From contig JACCEP010000001.1 in assembly GCA_013416395.1 (NCBI GenBank), positions 186,001 through 250,000 on the forward strand: a DNA stretch of 64,000 nucleotides. Direction: 5' to 3'. Positions within the stretch are counted from its first letter, which is position 1. Every line of letters begins with the position of its first letter. The DNA is from Alcaligenaceae bacterium (GTDB taxonomy: Bacteria; Pseudomonadota; Gammaproteobacteria; Burkholderiales; Burkholderiaceae_B). A program made the position numbers and the translations under genes. This document shows, piece after piece, positions 1-9,059 of this stretch. The notes under the pieces were generated by a model. It searched no databases. It saw only the letters and a program-made list of their open reading frames with translations, and was not told the DNA's origin.

Positions 1-279
1 CGCGATCTGCGCCCGCTCACCGGGCGCGACGCACCTGTGGCCCAGTGGCTGGCGCAGTTTGGCATTGTCGAAACCATGATTGAAGACATTGCAGGCTTTA
101 TACGCCGCTGGCTACCCATGTATATGCAGGACACCCGCAATTACCTAACTGTCGCCATTGGCTGCACAGGAGGAAAGCACCGCTCGGTTTATGTAACCGA
201 ACAGTTGGCCCTGCGCTTTTCTGATCACTCACCCCTGTTGATAAGGCATCGCAACCAGCCGCCGCCCGAAACCCCATGA
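1..279 (+). CDS. rapZ: RNase adapter protein RapZ, C-terminal part (5' end outside window)
   Basis: The reading frame is open from base 1 to the stop at 277-279 and gives the last 92 residues of a protein of about 290 residues. The C-terminal stretch contains the family signature GCTGGKHRSVY, in the RNA/GlcN6P-binding C-terminal domain. RapZ is known to bind nucleotides (N-terminal Walker box, not visible here) and, in E. coli, to guide the GlmZ small RNA to RNase E to control glucosamine-6-phosphate synthesis. In betaproteobacteria it usually sits near hprK and ptsN, which would lie to the left. The stop overlaps the start of the next gene by four bases (ATGA at 276-279), so the two are probably translationally coupled. 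Confidence 0.93.
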   Translation, partial: RDLRPLTGRDAPVAQWLAQFGIVETMIEDIAGFIRRWLPMYMQDTRNYLTVAIGCTGGKHRSVYVTEQLALRFSDHSPLLIRHRNQPPPETP

Positions 280-1589
280 CGCTGATCCGCCCTTTTCTCG
301 CCCTCAGCCTGTCTCTGTGCGTGGCCATTTTGGCTGGGTGCGCAGGCACAGACACATCGGGCAAGGGGCGGGCAGTCAGCAAATCTGGAGGGGGGTACTA
401 CAAAGATGACGGCCCTGGCGATCATATTCCTGCCAATATCGCGGCCATCCCTAATGCCGTACCCAAGGTCGAAACCCACCGCCCTGCCAACTTCAGGCCT
501 TATACCGTGCTGGGCAAGCGCTATGTACCGGTCAGCGATGAGCGGCCCTTCCGGCAGACTGGCCATGCCTCATGGTACGGGCGCAAGTTTCATGGTCAGC
601 ACACCGCCACCGGCGAAAAATACGATATGTATGCCATGACGGCGGCACACCCCACCCTGCCTTTGCCCAGCTACGCACGGGTCACTCGTGTCGCCAACGA
701 CAGGTCAGTCATTGTGCGCATCAACGACCGGGGGCCGTTTCACAGTTCACGCATTATTGACCTTTCGTATGTAGCAGCTGCAAAACTGGGCTTGATTGCA
801 CCGGGTAGCGACAAAGTCGTCATCGAAGCGATCACCAACCAGGACATTCGCCAAGGCGCTGTACCGCGTGCCACGCCTATCCCACCTGCCATGCCCTTAC
901 CCACACCCACGCTGGTTACTGACGCATCACCCACCCCCAGCCTGCGTATCCGCGAAGCATCCGCACGCCCCCAGCTGGGTAACTCAGGCAGCCAACCGCA
1001 TGCGCCGGCCAATATAGCTGCGCATAACGGGACAACGGGGCAGCCCTATGCACCGGCCAGCGCCAGCACAGCCAGTGTATCCAGTACGCCAAATTCAGAC
1101 CCGCTGACACAATGGCTATCTGCGCGCAATAGCGCCTTGGCCAACGCCACAGCCGATACGGTAGCGGTTGCCACTGTCGAAAGGCCCGTTCACGCGGCTG
1201 CAACAACCCCATCAACCACTGCAACAGTCTCTGTGCCCGGCACAGAACCACACGTCAGCATGGCATTACGCAGTAATGCGCCGGCGGCCACCAGCATGCT
1301 GGCCAATGCCCCTGAAAATGCCAGAGATGCCGCACAGCATGACAACGAGGCCAATCAACTGCTTTACCTGCAATTCGGGGCATTCAGCGCCGTCCAGTCG
1401 GCCGACCAACTGGCAAGCAAGCTAAATGCACAGATTGCGCAGGTCGAATCACGCAACGCAACCGTGCAAGCAGGCAGCAGCCTTTATCGCGTGCGCATAG
1501 GGCCTTACCCGTCGCGTACCGCCGCCGTCAACGCGGCTGTGCGTATTCAGGAAGCGACTGGCATGACGTCGACCATGGCGTCACGCTAA
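276..1589 (+). CDS. rlpA: RlpA-family septal ring lytic transglycosylase lipoprotein with SPOR domain
   Basis: A 437-residue lipoprotein. The N-terminus has a signal peptide ending in a lipobox (LAGC, acylated Cys22). A double-psi beta-barrel RlpA domain spans about residues 95-186; it carries GHASWYG and NDRGPF, whose Asp151 is the expected catalytic acid. A long Ala/Pro/Thr/Ser-rich linker covers about residues 190-355, and a SPOR domain for binding denuded septal peptidoglycan covers about 360-437. RlpA proteins cleave glycan strands lacking stem peptides during daughter-cell separation. The linker is long for the family and of low complexity. The start at 276 overlaps the rapZ stop and has no clear ribosome-binding site, which fits coupling. 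Confidence 0.9.
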   Translation: MTLIRPFLALSLSLCVAILAGCAGTDTSGKGRAVSKSGGGYYKDDGPGDHIPANIAAIPNAVPKVETHRPANFRPYTVLGKRYVPVSDERPFRQTGHASWYGRKFHGQHTATGEKYDMYAMTAAHPTLPLPSYARVTRVANDRSVIVRINDRGPFHSSRIIDLSYVAAAKLGLIAPGSDKVVIEAITNQDIRQGAVPRATPIPPAMPLPTPTLVTDASPTPSLRIREASARPQLGNSGSQPHAPANIAAHNGTTGQPYAPASASTASVSSTPNSDPLTQWLSARNSALANATADTVAVATVERPVHAAATTPSTTATVSVPGTEPHVSMALRSNAPAATSMLANAPENARDAAQHDNEANQLLYLQFGAFSAVQSADQLASKLNAQIAQVESRNATVQAGSSLYRVRIGPYPSRTAAVNAAVRIQEATGMTSTMASR

Positions 1590-1630
1590 CGCGCCACGCC
1601 CGGTCATTACCCATCTCTTTCGATGTACTT

Positions 1631-1786
1631 TGGGCGTAAGCACCAAAGCTGGGCCTGCACTCAGTCGACACCGTCTCCGTTCTTTTGCCCGCTGCCCTTG
1701 CGACTAAGCCCCAACGCTGCGCCCCCACTTAGTCGGCGAGGTCTTCGTTTTTGTGCGTGTTGCCCTTGCGGCTTAGCGCCAGCGCA
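1631..1786. repeat. Imperfect tandem repeat, 68-bp period, covering the rsmI 3' end
   Basis: Three stretches align at an exact 68-base offset: 1631-1698, 1699-1766 and a partial copy 1767-1786. The shared blocks include a core around TAAGC.CCAA.GCTG.GCC and the motif CACT.AGTCG (1659-1667 and 1727-1735). The right-hand copies contain the last codons and stop of rsmI, so the repeat looks like a tandem duplication of the gene's 3' end that has since diverged. 68 is not a multiple of three, so extra copies are not read in frame. Confidence 0.75.
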
Positions 1787-2682
1787 TACAACGTATCTCT
1801 GGGCAGGCCCGTAACCTTGGCGGCCACCCGGGCAGCATCCCGCAGCGAAAGGCTTTCAAGCAGCGCATCAATCAACACCACCGTCGAAGCATCCGTGTGC
1901 TCAACGGCTGCGTCAGGTGCCTGATGCACAATAAGCACAAACTCGCCCTGGCTACGATGGGAATCTTCCGCCAGCCAGCTTGCCGCATCAGCGGCCCGCA
2001 CGGTATGGATTTGCTCAAACCGTTTGGTGAGCTCACGCGCAAAGGTAATGTTGCGGTCAGGCCCGCAAACACTGGCGATGTCTCTGACGGCTGCTTCCAG
2101 CCGATGAGGAGACTCAAACATGACCACAGGTGCGGCAATGGCACACCAGTGTTGTAGCCATTTTTGTCGTGCGGTGGGCTTGGGGGGCATGAACCCGGCA
2201 AACACAAAGGCCGGGTTTTCATCGGTGGTAACGCCCGAACCCATCAGAGCAGCAATAACAGCACTGGCACCCGGGATGGGCGTTACGCGATAACCCGCTT
2301 CGCGCACGGCCCTGACAATGCGTGCGCCGGGGTCGCTGACGGCGGGCGCTCCTGCATCCGAAACCAGCGCCACCCGCTCGCCCGCGCTCAAGCGTGCCAA
2401 AATGGCCTGTGCAGCCTCTGCTTCGTTATGGCGATGTGCGGCAACAAGCGGTGTTGACACACCCCATGCATCTAATAAAGCACGGCTTGACCGCGTGTCT
2501 TCGGCAGCAATCACGTCACAGCGCAGCAGCGTTTGCCAGGCCCGGATACTGAGATCGCCCAGATTGCCTATAGGTGTTGCCACGACATAAAGCGTTGACG
2601 CCGGCCATTGCTGGTCGTGCATGCGCTGGGTGAGACGATTCCATGTCGATTCGGAGCCGATGTTGTCTGAGAGTTCATTCAT
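1729..2682 (-). CDS. rsmI: 16S rRNA (cytidine1402-2'-O)-methyltransferase RsmI
   Basis: A tetrapyrrole-methylase-fold SAM methyltransferase of 317 residues. It methylates the ribose O2' of C1402 in 16S rRNA and acts with RsmH at the decoding centre. Visible signatures are LYVVATPIGNLGDLS near the N-terminus, AEDTR, LVSDAGAPAVSDPG and PGASA. The open frame extends upstream to 2868, but that extension (rich in Cys/Arg/Phe) is unlike the family and overlaps the divergent yraN gene. I therefore start at the Met before NELSDNIGSES at 2682. The C-terminus ends inside the 68-bp repeat. It is divergent from yraN, as is common around rsmI. Confidence 0.93.
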   Translation of the reverse strand: MNELSDNIGSESTWNRLTQRMHDQQWPASTLYVVATPIGNLGDLSIRAWQTLLRCDVIAAEDTRSSRALLDAWGVSTPLVAAHRHNEAEAAQAILARLSAGERVALVSDAGAPAVSDPGARIVRAVREAGYRVTPIPGASAVIAALMGSGVTTDENPAFVFAGFMPPKPTARQKWLQHWCAIAAPVVMFESPHRLEAAVRDIASVCGPDRNITFARELTKRFEQIHTVRAADAASWLAEDSHRSQGEFVLIVHQAPDAAVEHTDASTVVLIDALLESLSLRDAARVAAKVTGLPRDTLYALALSRKGNTHKNEDLAD

Positions 2683-2718
2683 ACTATTGAAATGTAGCCT
2701 ACCTGGAGTCACGGCAAG

Positions 2719-3210
2719 GTGACGGACGACGCAATTGTGTATCAGTTGGCGCTGGCCGCACGCCAGAAAAAGCGGCGCAAACGCCCCAAAAGCCTGGCCA
2801 GCCCGCAGCAGCGGGCAACACCACAACGCCTGCCTGAAGAACGGGGGTACTCGCCTGCGCAAAGACAAGGCCGCCAGGCAGAAGACAGGGCACTGGCCTT
2901 GCTCGAGGCAGAGGGGCTGCGCATACTTGGGCGCAACCTGTGTTGCAAGGGTGGTGAAATCGACCTGGTTGCCTTAGACGGCAACACCCTGGTGTTCGTC
3001 GAGGTGCGACATCGCACCCATTTGCAGTTTGGCAGTGCCGCCGCCAGTGTAAACCTTCAGAAGCAGCGGCGGCTCGTACGGGCGGCGCATTATTTTCTGC
3101 CCACTCTGGCCAGACGCCATTTTGGTGGCCATATGCCTCGCTGCCGTTTTGATCTGGTTTGCGACGAACCCGGGGGCCTGACATGGTTACAGCATGTTTT
3201 CAATGAATAA
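2719..3210 (+). CDS. yraN: YraN/UPF0102 family nuclease-like protein
   Basis: A 163-residue protein of the UPF0102 family, which has a restriction-endonuclease-like fold. The core carries GRQAEDRALALLEAEGL, GGEIDLVALD and FVEVRHR, the E/D/ExK-like signature of the fold; the usual VKxR lysine appears here as Arg (VEVRHR). The start is GTG at 2719. The first roughly 45 residues are basic and Pro/Gln-rich and go beyond the family core, so a later start is possible. It sits between rsmI and diaA as in E. coli. Its cellular function is not established. Confidence 0.88.
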   Translation: MTDDAIVYQLALAARQKKRRKRPKSLASPQQRATPQRLPEERGYSPAQRQGRQAEDRALALLEAEGLRILGRNLCCKGGEIDLVALDGNTLVFVEVRHRTHLQFGSAAASVNLQKQRRLVRAAHYFLPTLARRHFGGHMPRCRFDLVCDEPGGLTWLQHVFNE

Positions 3211-3273
3211 GCACAAGCCCTTCTGTGCTTTCCGTTACGACTCTTAAAGCCGTTTCTAGCTGAACATGAGATA

Positions 3274-3876
3274 ATGTCAGACATGGACATGACCTCTCAT
3301 ATGACTAGTCATTTCGATGACGCAATCGACACAATCAAGGCGAGCGCCACCGAACTGGCTTCGCCGCTTGCTGCGGCTGTCGACATGCTTTTTTCCGCGC
3401 TTGCCAACAATGCCAAAATACTGGCTTGCGGCAATGGCGGTTCGGCGGCCGACGCACAACACTTTATTGCCGAACTGGTAGGGCGTTTTGAACGCGACCG
3501 TCTGCCGCTGGCAGGCATCGCGCTCAATACCGACACCTCCATCCTCACGGCAGTGGGCAACGACTACGGCTTTGACAGCATCTTCGAGCGCCAGGTCACT
3601 GCCCTGGGTCAGCCTGGCGACGTGCTGCTGGCCATTTCCACCAGCGGCAACTCGCCCAATGTCATCAAGGCCATCGAAGCGGCCCATGACCGCGAAATGT
3701 CCATCGTGGCGCTTACCGGCAAAAATGGTGGTCTTATCAGCGAGCTGCTCTACGAAACTGACATTCATTTATGTGTTCCGCATGACCGCACCATGCGCAT
3801 CCAGGAGGTTCATATTGTCCTGCTGCACGCGCTCTGCGACGGCATCGACGCGCTACTTCTCGGAGATATCCTCTAA
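3274..3876 (+). CDS. diaA: SIS-domain protein, DiaA/GmhA family
   Basis: A 200-residue sugar-isomerase (SIS) domain protein. CGNGGSAADAQHF (residues 52-64) and STSGNSPNV (122-130) form the phosphosugar-binding loops. Annotation pipelines often call this phosphoheptose isomerase. The ALNTD...LTAVGNDYGF region and the position between yraN and a dolP-like gene match DiaA, the tetrameric DnaA-initiation-associating protein, better than GmhA. That choice is inference from motifs and synteny. The stop overlaps the next start by one base (TAATG). Confidence 0.85.
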   Translation: MSDMDMTSHMTSHFDDAIDTIKASATELASPLAAAVDMLFSALANNAKILACGNGGSAADAQHFIAELVGRFERDRLPLAGIALNTDTSILTAVGNDYGFDSIFERQVTALGQPGDVLLAISTSGNSPNVIKAIEAAHDREMSIVALTGKNGGLISELLYETDIHLCVPHDRTMRIQEVHIVLLHALCDGIDALLLGDIL

Positions 3877-4574
3877 TGCCTGCACGCACTAACACCCAAC
3901 GTCTGCTTCTTGCCAGCCTTGCCTTTGCATCCCTGGCCACCGTCTCGGGCTGCGGCCTGCTGGTGGTGGGCGGGACGGCGGTGACTACTGCTGTCGTTGC
4001 CACAGACAGACGCACAACAGGCGAGCAGGTTGAAGACCAATCCATAGAATTGAAAGTCGCTGCCGAAATGCGCCGCCTGTTCGAAGATCGTGCACGGGTT
4101 GCAGCCACGTCTTATGCTGGCCTGGTCCTGCTTACGGGCGACGTGCCTACCGAGGCTGACAAACAAAAGGCGCAAAGTGCCGCTGCGGGTGTCGAAAAGG
4201 TCAAAAAAGTCATTAACGAACTGCATGTTGGCGAACTCGCGTCGCTTAGCGTGCGCTCCAACGACACCTGGATTACCTCCAAGGTACTCACTACGCTCAT
4301 CAATACCAAAGAAGTCCCTAGCCGTACCATCACGGTGCAAACCGAAAGAGGTATCGTCTATCTGTTGGGCAAGGTCACTCAAGACGAGGGGCAGCGCGCT
4401 GCCATTGCTGCCTCGCGCGTCAGCGGCGTCAACAAGGTAGTAAAATTGTTTGAATACGTTGCGGCAGAAAGCCTGGCCCAGCCTCTTGCTCCTGCTACCC
4501 CGGCCCCGGCTGCCAACTCCGGCGCTTCACCTGAAGCAGCAACGGAAGACGTCCAATCAATGCCAGTGCAATGA
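3876..4574 (+). CDS. dolP: BON-domain outer-membrane lipoprotein, DolP (YraP) family
   Basis: A 232-residue lipoprotein with a signal peptide and lipobox (VSGC, Cys26). Two BON domains follow, about residues 50-120 (ending VKKVINEL) and 130-200 (ending VNKVVKLFEYV), then an Ala/Pro-rich tail. In E. coli DolP binds anionic phospholipid at the division site and supports outer-membrane integrity. It is coupled to diaA upstream and overlaps the next gene by four bases (ATGA at 4571), so yraN-diaA-dolP-tlpA is probably one transcript. Confidence 0.88.
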   Translation: MPARTNTQRLLLASLAFASLATVSGCGLLVVGGTAVTTAVVATDRRTTGEQVEDQSIELKVAAEMRRLFEDRARVAATSYAGLVLLTGDVPTEADKQKAQSAAAGVEKVKKVINELHVGELASLSVRSNDTWITSKVLTTLINTKEVPSRTITVQTERGIVYLLGKVTQDEGQRAAIAASRVSGVNKVVKLFEYVAAESLAQPLAPATPAPAANSGASPEAATEDVQSMPVQ

Positions 4575-5065
4575 AAAAAATTCTCATAAGCCTTGTCGCG
4601 GTTGCTGCCATTGTGGCTGCTGGCCTGTGGCAGTTTCAGGGCTCGGCGCAAGCCGCACCCGACGTCACATTTACTTCGCTCAGCGGCCAAAAAATCACCA
4701 TGCAAGATCTGCGCGGCAAGGTGGTGCTGGTCAAGTTCTGGGCCACCAGCTGCACTACATGCATTGCGCAAATGCCGGGCAATATTGCGCGCTACAAAGA
4801 ACTGTCGCCCCAGGGCTTCGACATCATTGCGGTGGCCATGCAGTATGACCCGCCCAATTACGTAAAAAACTACGCCGACACCCGCGAGCTTCCCTTTCCT
4901 GTCGTCATTGACGCCCAAGGAAAGCTCGCCAAGGCCTTTGGCGATGTAAAACTTACACCCACCGCTTTTCTCATCGACAAGCAGGGGCATATCATCAAGC
5001 GCTATCTTGGCAATTATGACGAGATAGCATTCATGAAAACCGTTAAACAGGCATTGGCCAGCTAA
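4571..5065 (+). CDS. TlpA-like periplasmic thioredoxin-family protein
   Basis: 164 residues: an N-terminal signal or anchor (residues 1-28), then a thioredoxin/AhpC-TSA-like fold. The redox motif is Cys61-Thr-Thr-Cys64 in WATSCTTC, and the conserved cis-Pro lies in TPTAFLID. Such proteins reduce disulfides in the periplasm, for example in cytochrome c or cofactor assembly; the substrate here cannot be told. The active-site dipeptide Thr-Thr is less common than Glu-Pro or Pro-Pro. It overlaps dolP by four bases and ends four bases before argB. Confidence 0.85.
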   Translation: MKKILISLVAVAAIVAAGLWQFQGSAQAAPDVTFTSLSGQKITMQDLRGKVVLVKFWATSCTTCIAQMPGNIARYKELSPQGFDIIAVAMQYDPPNYVKNYADTRELPFPVVIDAQGKLAKAFGDVKLTPTAFLIDKQGHIIKRYLGNYDEIAFMKTVKQALAS

Positions 5066-5069
5066 GCAC

Positions 5070-5969
5070 ATGACATCTTCGTCCGACCCCGGCGGTTACC
5101 CCGCCAGCGTCAAGGCAGACGTACTTTCTGAAGCACTGCCTTATATCCGCCGTTTCCATGGCAAAACCGTCGTCATCAAGTACGGCGGCAATGCCATGAC
5201 CGAAGAATCACTTCAACGCAGCTTTGCACACGACGTGGTGTTGCTCAAGCTGGTAGGGCTCAACCCCGTCGTCGTCCACGGTGGCGGCCCTCAAATTAAT
5301 GCCGCCCTCAAGCGTATCGGCAAAGAAGGTACGTTTGTACAGGGCATGCGCGTCACCGATGCCGAAACCATGGAAGTGGTCGAGTGGGTGCTGGGCGGCC
5401 AGGTACAGCAAGACATCGTCATGATGATCAATGAGGCCGGTGGCAAGGCAGTAGGCCTCACGGGCAAAGACGGCAGCCTTATCCAGGCCAGAAAAAAAAT
5501 GATGGCTGATGCCGACAACCCTGGCCAGTGGCTCGATATTGGCTACGTTGGCGACATCACACGGGTAGAACCCGCCGTCGTCAAAGCCCTGCAAGACGAC
5601 CAGTTCATACCTGTCATCTCGTCCATAGGTTACGGCGAAGACGGCCGTGCCTACAATATCAATGCCGATGTGGTTGCGGGCAAAATGGCCGAGGTGCTGG
5701 GCGCAGAAAAACTCGTCATGATGACCAACACCCCGGGGGTGCTCAACAAAAACGGCGAACTATTGCGCAGCCTTTCTGCCCAGACCATTGACGAGCTCTT
5801 CGAAGATGGCACAATTTCTGGCGGTATGCTGCCAAAAATTTCGTCTGCACTCGATGCCGCCCGTAACGGCGTCAATTCGGTACATGTTGTTGATGGCCGC
5901 GTCCCACACTGTCTGCTGCTAGAGATCCTTACTGACCAGGGCGTCGGCACCATGATCAGCTCGCACTGA
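5070..5969 (+). CDS. argB: N-acetylglutamate kinase
   Basis: A 299-residue amino-acid-kinase-fold enzyme that phosphorylates N-acetyl-L-glutamate in arginine biosynthesis. Motifs seen are KYGGNAM (phosphate-binding Lys), VVHGGGPQI, the substrate region following [11 protein letters not shown], and [24 protein letters not shown]. The length is normal. No other arg gene is adjacent; it sits in a cluster with a thioredoxin-like gene and a HAD hydrolase. Confidence 0.97.
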   Translation: MTSSSDPGGYPASVKADVLSEALPYIRRFHGKTVVIKYGGNAMTEESLQRSFAHDVVLLKLVGLNPVVVHGGGPQINAALKRIGKEGTFVQGMRVTDAETMEVVEWVLGGQVQQDIVMMINEAGGKAVGLTGKDGSLIQARKKMMADADNPGQWLDIGYVGDITRVEPAVVKALQDDQFIPVISSIGYGEDGRAYNINADVVAGKMAEVLGAEKLVMMTNTPGVLNKNGELLRSLSAQTIDELFEDGTISGGMLPKISSALDAARNGVNSVHVVDGRVPHCLLLEILTDQGVGTMISSH

Positions 5970-5973
5970 GCTT

Positions 5974-6726
5974 ATGCCTACCTTACGTGTTCCACGGCGG
6001 CTGCACCGCATGCCAGCCGCCGTCGGGTCACACGCACCCATCTGGCTGTTTGACCTCGATAACACACTGCACGACGCCTCCAAAGGCATTTTCGGTGCAA
6101 TAGACGGTGCCATGTCACACACTGTGGCAGCTATGCTGGACGTCGACGCAGACACCGCCGACCGATTACGCAAAGAATACTGGAAACGCTACGGCGCCAC
6201 GGTTATCGGTATGGTGCGCCATCATGAGATCAAGGCATCGGTATTTCTCGAACGTACCCATGACTTTGACGTGGCTGCACTGGTGCATTCAGAAAATGGC
6301 CTGAAGCGTAAACTGGCCTGCCTGCCCGGGCGAAAAATTCTGCTGACCAATGCGCCACTTGATTATGCCTGGCGTGTGCTTAAGGCATTGGGCATTGCAC
6401 GGCATTTTGAGTGTGTATGGTCTATTGACCACATGGCGCTTCAGGGCCGCCTGCGCCCCAAGCCTTCGGCCGCCCTCATGCGCCAGATTCTGGCAAAAAT
6501 CGGCGCACCAGCACAACAGGTTGTGCTGGTTGAAGACACGCTACGCAATCTTCGCAGCGCACGCCAGGTAGGCATGCGTACTGTGCATGTATTTCATGCG
6601 GGCACGCCATTTTCTGCACCCTATAACGGACGCAGTCAGTATGTTGATGTACGCGTTACGTCGGTGGGGCAGCTGCTGTCTGGCCAGGGTGGTCACCGCA
6701 TACGGCGCATAATGGGTCACGTTTAA
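5974..6726 (+). CDS. HAD-superfamily hydrolase, pyrimidine 5'-nucleotidase-like
   Basis: A 250-residue haloacid-dehalogenase-type phosphatase. Motif I is WLFDLDNTLHDAS (nucleophile and acid Asp), motif II is LLTNA, motif III has KPS, and motif IV is VEDTLRNL. The long helical cap resembles the SDT1/PHM8 pyrimidine 5'-nucleotidase group, so a nucleoside monophosphate is a plausible substrate. It starts four bases after argB, probably in the same transcript. The last 71 bases overlap the 3' end of the convergent moeB gene. An alternative start at Met13 (6010) is possible. Confidence 0.85.
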   Translation: MPTLRVPRRLHRMPAAVGSHAPIWLFDLDNTLHDASKGIFGAIDGAMSHTVAAMLDVDADTADRLRKEYWKRYGATVIGMVRHHEIKASVFLERTHDFDVAALVHSENGLKRKLACLPGRKILLTNAPLDYAWRVLKALGIARHFECVWSIDHMALQGRLRPKPSAALMRQILAKIGAPAQQVVLVEDTLRNLRSARQVGMRTVHVFHAGTPFSAPYNGRSQYVDVRVTSVGQLLSGQGGHRIRRIMGHV

Positions 6727-7435
6727 ATCGCACCGTCTGCCACTGCATGGACAAGGCATCCAGGCATAACAACCGCCCGACGGCGGGCTCACCCATACCA
6801 GCAATAAGCTTGATCGCTTCAGCCGCCTGCATGCTGCCAATAATGCCTACCAACGGCCCCAGCACACCCGTAGTGGCGCAGCGCAGTTCTTGTGCACCGT
6901 CAGATTCTGGAAACAGGCAATGGTAGCAAGGCGATTGAGGCTGACGCGAGTCATAAACACTAACCTGCCCTGAGAACCGTATGGCTGCCCCTGACACCAG
7001 AGGCTTGCTGTGCTTGACGCAGGCACGGTTGACCGCATGGCGTGTGGCAAAGTTATCACAGCAGTCAAGCACGAGGTCAGCCTGAGCGACGGCATCTTCC
7101 ATGGCCTGACCTTCAAGACGCTCAACCAGAGGGATTACACGCACCTCTGGGTTAATTTGTTGCAGCATGTACTGGCCCGAATCAGCCTTGGGCCAACCCA
7201 GCCGCTCTGTAGTATGAAGAATCTGGCGTTGCAGGTTACCCAGATCAACTTCATCATCATCGGCCAGTACTATCTGGCCCACACCTGCAGCGGCCAGGTA
7301 GCTGGCAGCCGGAGAGCCCAGGCCGCCGGCACCCACGATGAGCACGCGGGCCGCCAGCAGTTTCTCTTGGCCCTCCACACCAAACTCGTCGAGCAAGATG
7401 TGGCGGGCATACCGCATTAACTGCTGGTCGTTCAT
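6656..7435 (-). CDS. moeB: HesA/MoeB/ThiF-family adenylyltransferase (MoeB-like)
   Basis: A 259-residue E1-like enzyme that adenylates the C-terminal glycine of a small sulfur-carrier protein (MoaD or ThiS type). Features are the nucleotide-binding GAGGLGSPAASYLAAAGVG, the following DDDEVDLGNLQRQ with the conserved Arg, CDNFATRHAVN, and two zinc CxxC pairs (CYHC and CAVC). MoeB acts in molybdopterin synthesis; ThiF-type activity in thiamine synthesis cannot be excluded from sequence. It is the last gene of gpmA-envC-ctpA-moeB, overlaps the ctpA stop by four bases, and its 3' end overlaps the HAD gene on the other strand. Confidence 0.88.
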   Translation of the reverse strand: MNDQQLMRYARHILLDEFGVEGQEKLLAARVLIVGAGGLGSPAASYLAAAGVGQIVLADDDEVDLGNLQRQILHTTERLGWPKADSGQYMLQQINPEVRVIPLVERLEGQAMEDAVAQADLVLDCCDNFATRHAVNRACVKHSKPLVSGAAIRFSGQVSVYDSRQPQSPCYHCLFPESDGAQELRCATTGVLGPLVGIIGSMQAAEAIKLIAGMGEPAVGRLLCLDALSMQWQTVRFKRDPLCAVCGDHPGQTAAAPPT

Positions 7436-8997
7436 TGCTTCAGGGGCACCAGCCCGTTTGGCGTGATCTTAAAACGCTCTATCTGCTCACCGTTTCCGGT
7501 CATTGGCGTTTTTTTTTCAGCCGCCTGAGTTTTCTTGCTGTCTTTTGCCTTGGTTTTATCAGTGGCTTTGTCAGTGGCTTTGCTGCTCTTGGCCTCGTCC
7601 GCTTTTGGTTTGTCGGCGTTGGCAACCAGACTGGGATCATTGCGCATTACAACGCGCCCTTCAAGCAGATTGATGGCCTGTTGCAGCTGGAAGTCATCAC
7701 TGCCGCCGAACTCAAACATTTTGGCTTCGGCTTCAGGCGCGTCTTCGCTGGGGGTCTTGTTTTCACCCTCGGCAAAACTGGCGTTAGACAGGTGACGTTC
7801 GAGATCAACCTCACGTGGCAGGCGGAACAGATTGCCTTTTGCCGTGTCGTCGACCGTTACGTCAGGCTCAACCCCGGTGACCTGGATGGAGCGCCCCGAT
7901 GGCGTGTAGTAGCGTGCTGTTGTCAGCTTAATGCCGGTGTCGTCGCTGAGCGGCAGCACGCTTTGCACTGAGCCCTTGCCGAAGGTGCGATTGCCAAGCA
8001 CTTTGGCGCGATGGTGATCTTGCAGCGCGCCTGCAACAATTTCGGAAGCCGATGCAGAACCTACGTTGACCAGCACAACCATGGGTACCGTTTTAGCCCA
8101 GTCGGAAACCTTGGCACCCGATTGAGACGCTGCGTCGTCGAAATAGCCACGCATGTAGTCGGCAGGCTTGGCATAGTACTCACGGTTTGATGAAGGAATA
8201 CGACCTTTGGTCGACACCACCAGCACATCGGGTTTCAAAAATGCGGACGACACACCGATGGCGCTATCGAGCAGACCACCTGGATCATTACGCAGGTCGA
8301 GAATAAGCCCTTTTGGCTTTTTGTCTGCACTGAGCGTACCCAGCGCCTTGGTCAGGTCTTCGACCGTGCGTTCCTGGAATTGCGCAATGCGCACGTAGGC
8401 GATGTCATCGGCCAGCATTTTGCTGCGCACGCTGCGCACCTTGATGATGTCACGCACAATGGGCACTTCAAGCGGCTTGTCGCGACCGGCGCGTTGTATG
8501 GTGAGCACAATACGGGTATTGGGCTCGCCACGCATGAGCTTGATGGCGTCGTTAAGCGTCATGCCTTTGGTGGGCTTGCCGTCAATTTTGGTGATAACGT
8601 CGCCGGCCAGAATGCCCGCCCGTGCAGCGGGGGTATCTTCAATGGGCGAGATGACCTTGGGCATGCCATCTTCGCTGCCGATTTCTATGCCCAGCCCGCC
8701 GAAGCCACCTTGCGTAATGGCTTCCATCTCTTTAAACGCATCTTCGTCGAGGTAAGACGAATGCGGGTCGAGATCGCTGAACATGCCTTTGATGGCGTCG
8801 TTGATAAGTTGTTTATCGGTTACGGGCTCAACGTAGCTGCCTTTGATCGCGGCAAAGACGTTGGCAAATTGCTGCAATTCTTTAAGCGGCAAAGGCCCGC
8901 CCCGCTGCGCTGCGGCCGTCAAGCCAAGGCTGATCAAGACACCACCCAGCGCCCCTACCAGAACCAATCCGAATTTGCCTAACCTACGAGTGCCCAT
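7432..8997 (-). CDS. ctpA: C-terminal processing peptidase, S41 family (CtpA)
   Basis: A 521-residue serine protease of the tail-specific type. It has an N-terminal membrane anchor or signal (about residues 8-30), a PDZ domain (about 90-170, containing GLGIEIG and AGDVITKIDG), and the S41 core with the catalytic Ser in GSASASEI and the general-base Lys in FGKGSVQ. A Lys/Asp/Thr-rich low-complexity tail follows. I start at the Met before GTRRLGKFG (8997): GGGAAC lies just upstream, and the ten residues before it in frame are atypical. The protein probably degrades or matures cell-envelope proteins and lies between envC and moeB, an arrangement conserved in the group. Confidence 0.93.
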   Translation of the reverse strand: MGTRRLGKFGLVLVGALGGVLISLGLTAAAQRGGPLPLKELQQFANVFAAIKGSYVEPVTDKQLINDAIKGMFSDLDPHSSYLDEDAFKEMEAITQGGFGGLGIEIGSEDGMPKVISPIEDTPAARAGILAGDVITKIDGKPTKGMTLNDAIKLMRGEPNTRIVLTIQRAGRDKPLEVPIVRDIIKVRSVRSKMLADDIAYVRIAQFQERTVEDLTKALGTLSADKKPKGLILDLRNDPGGLLDSAIGVSSAFLKPDVLVVSTKGRIPSSNREYYAKPADYMRGYFDDAASQSGAKVSDWAKTVPMVVLVNVGSASASEIVAGALQDHHRAKVLGNRTFGKGSVQSVLPLSDDTGIKLTTARYYTPSGRSIQVTGVEPDVTVDDTAKGNLFRLPREVDLERHLSNASFAEGENKTPSEDAPEAEAKMFEFGGSDDFQLQQAINLLEGRVVMRNDPSLVANADKPKADEAKSSKATDKATDKTKAKDSKKTQAAEKKTPMTGNGEQIERFKITPNGLVPLKQ

Positions 8998-9059
8998 GCA
9001 CGTTCCCGAAAAATTGCAAAAAATCACGCATTCTGCGTGTCAGGTAAATAGTAACGAAA

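Noticed and set aside
37-279. Complete 80-residue gene starting at GTG 37
   Set aside because: The frame is open to base 1 with RapZ-like residues before it, so it is the tail of a larger gene.
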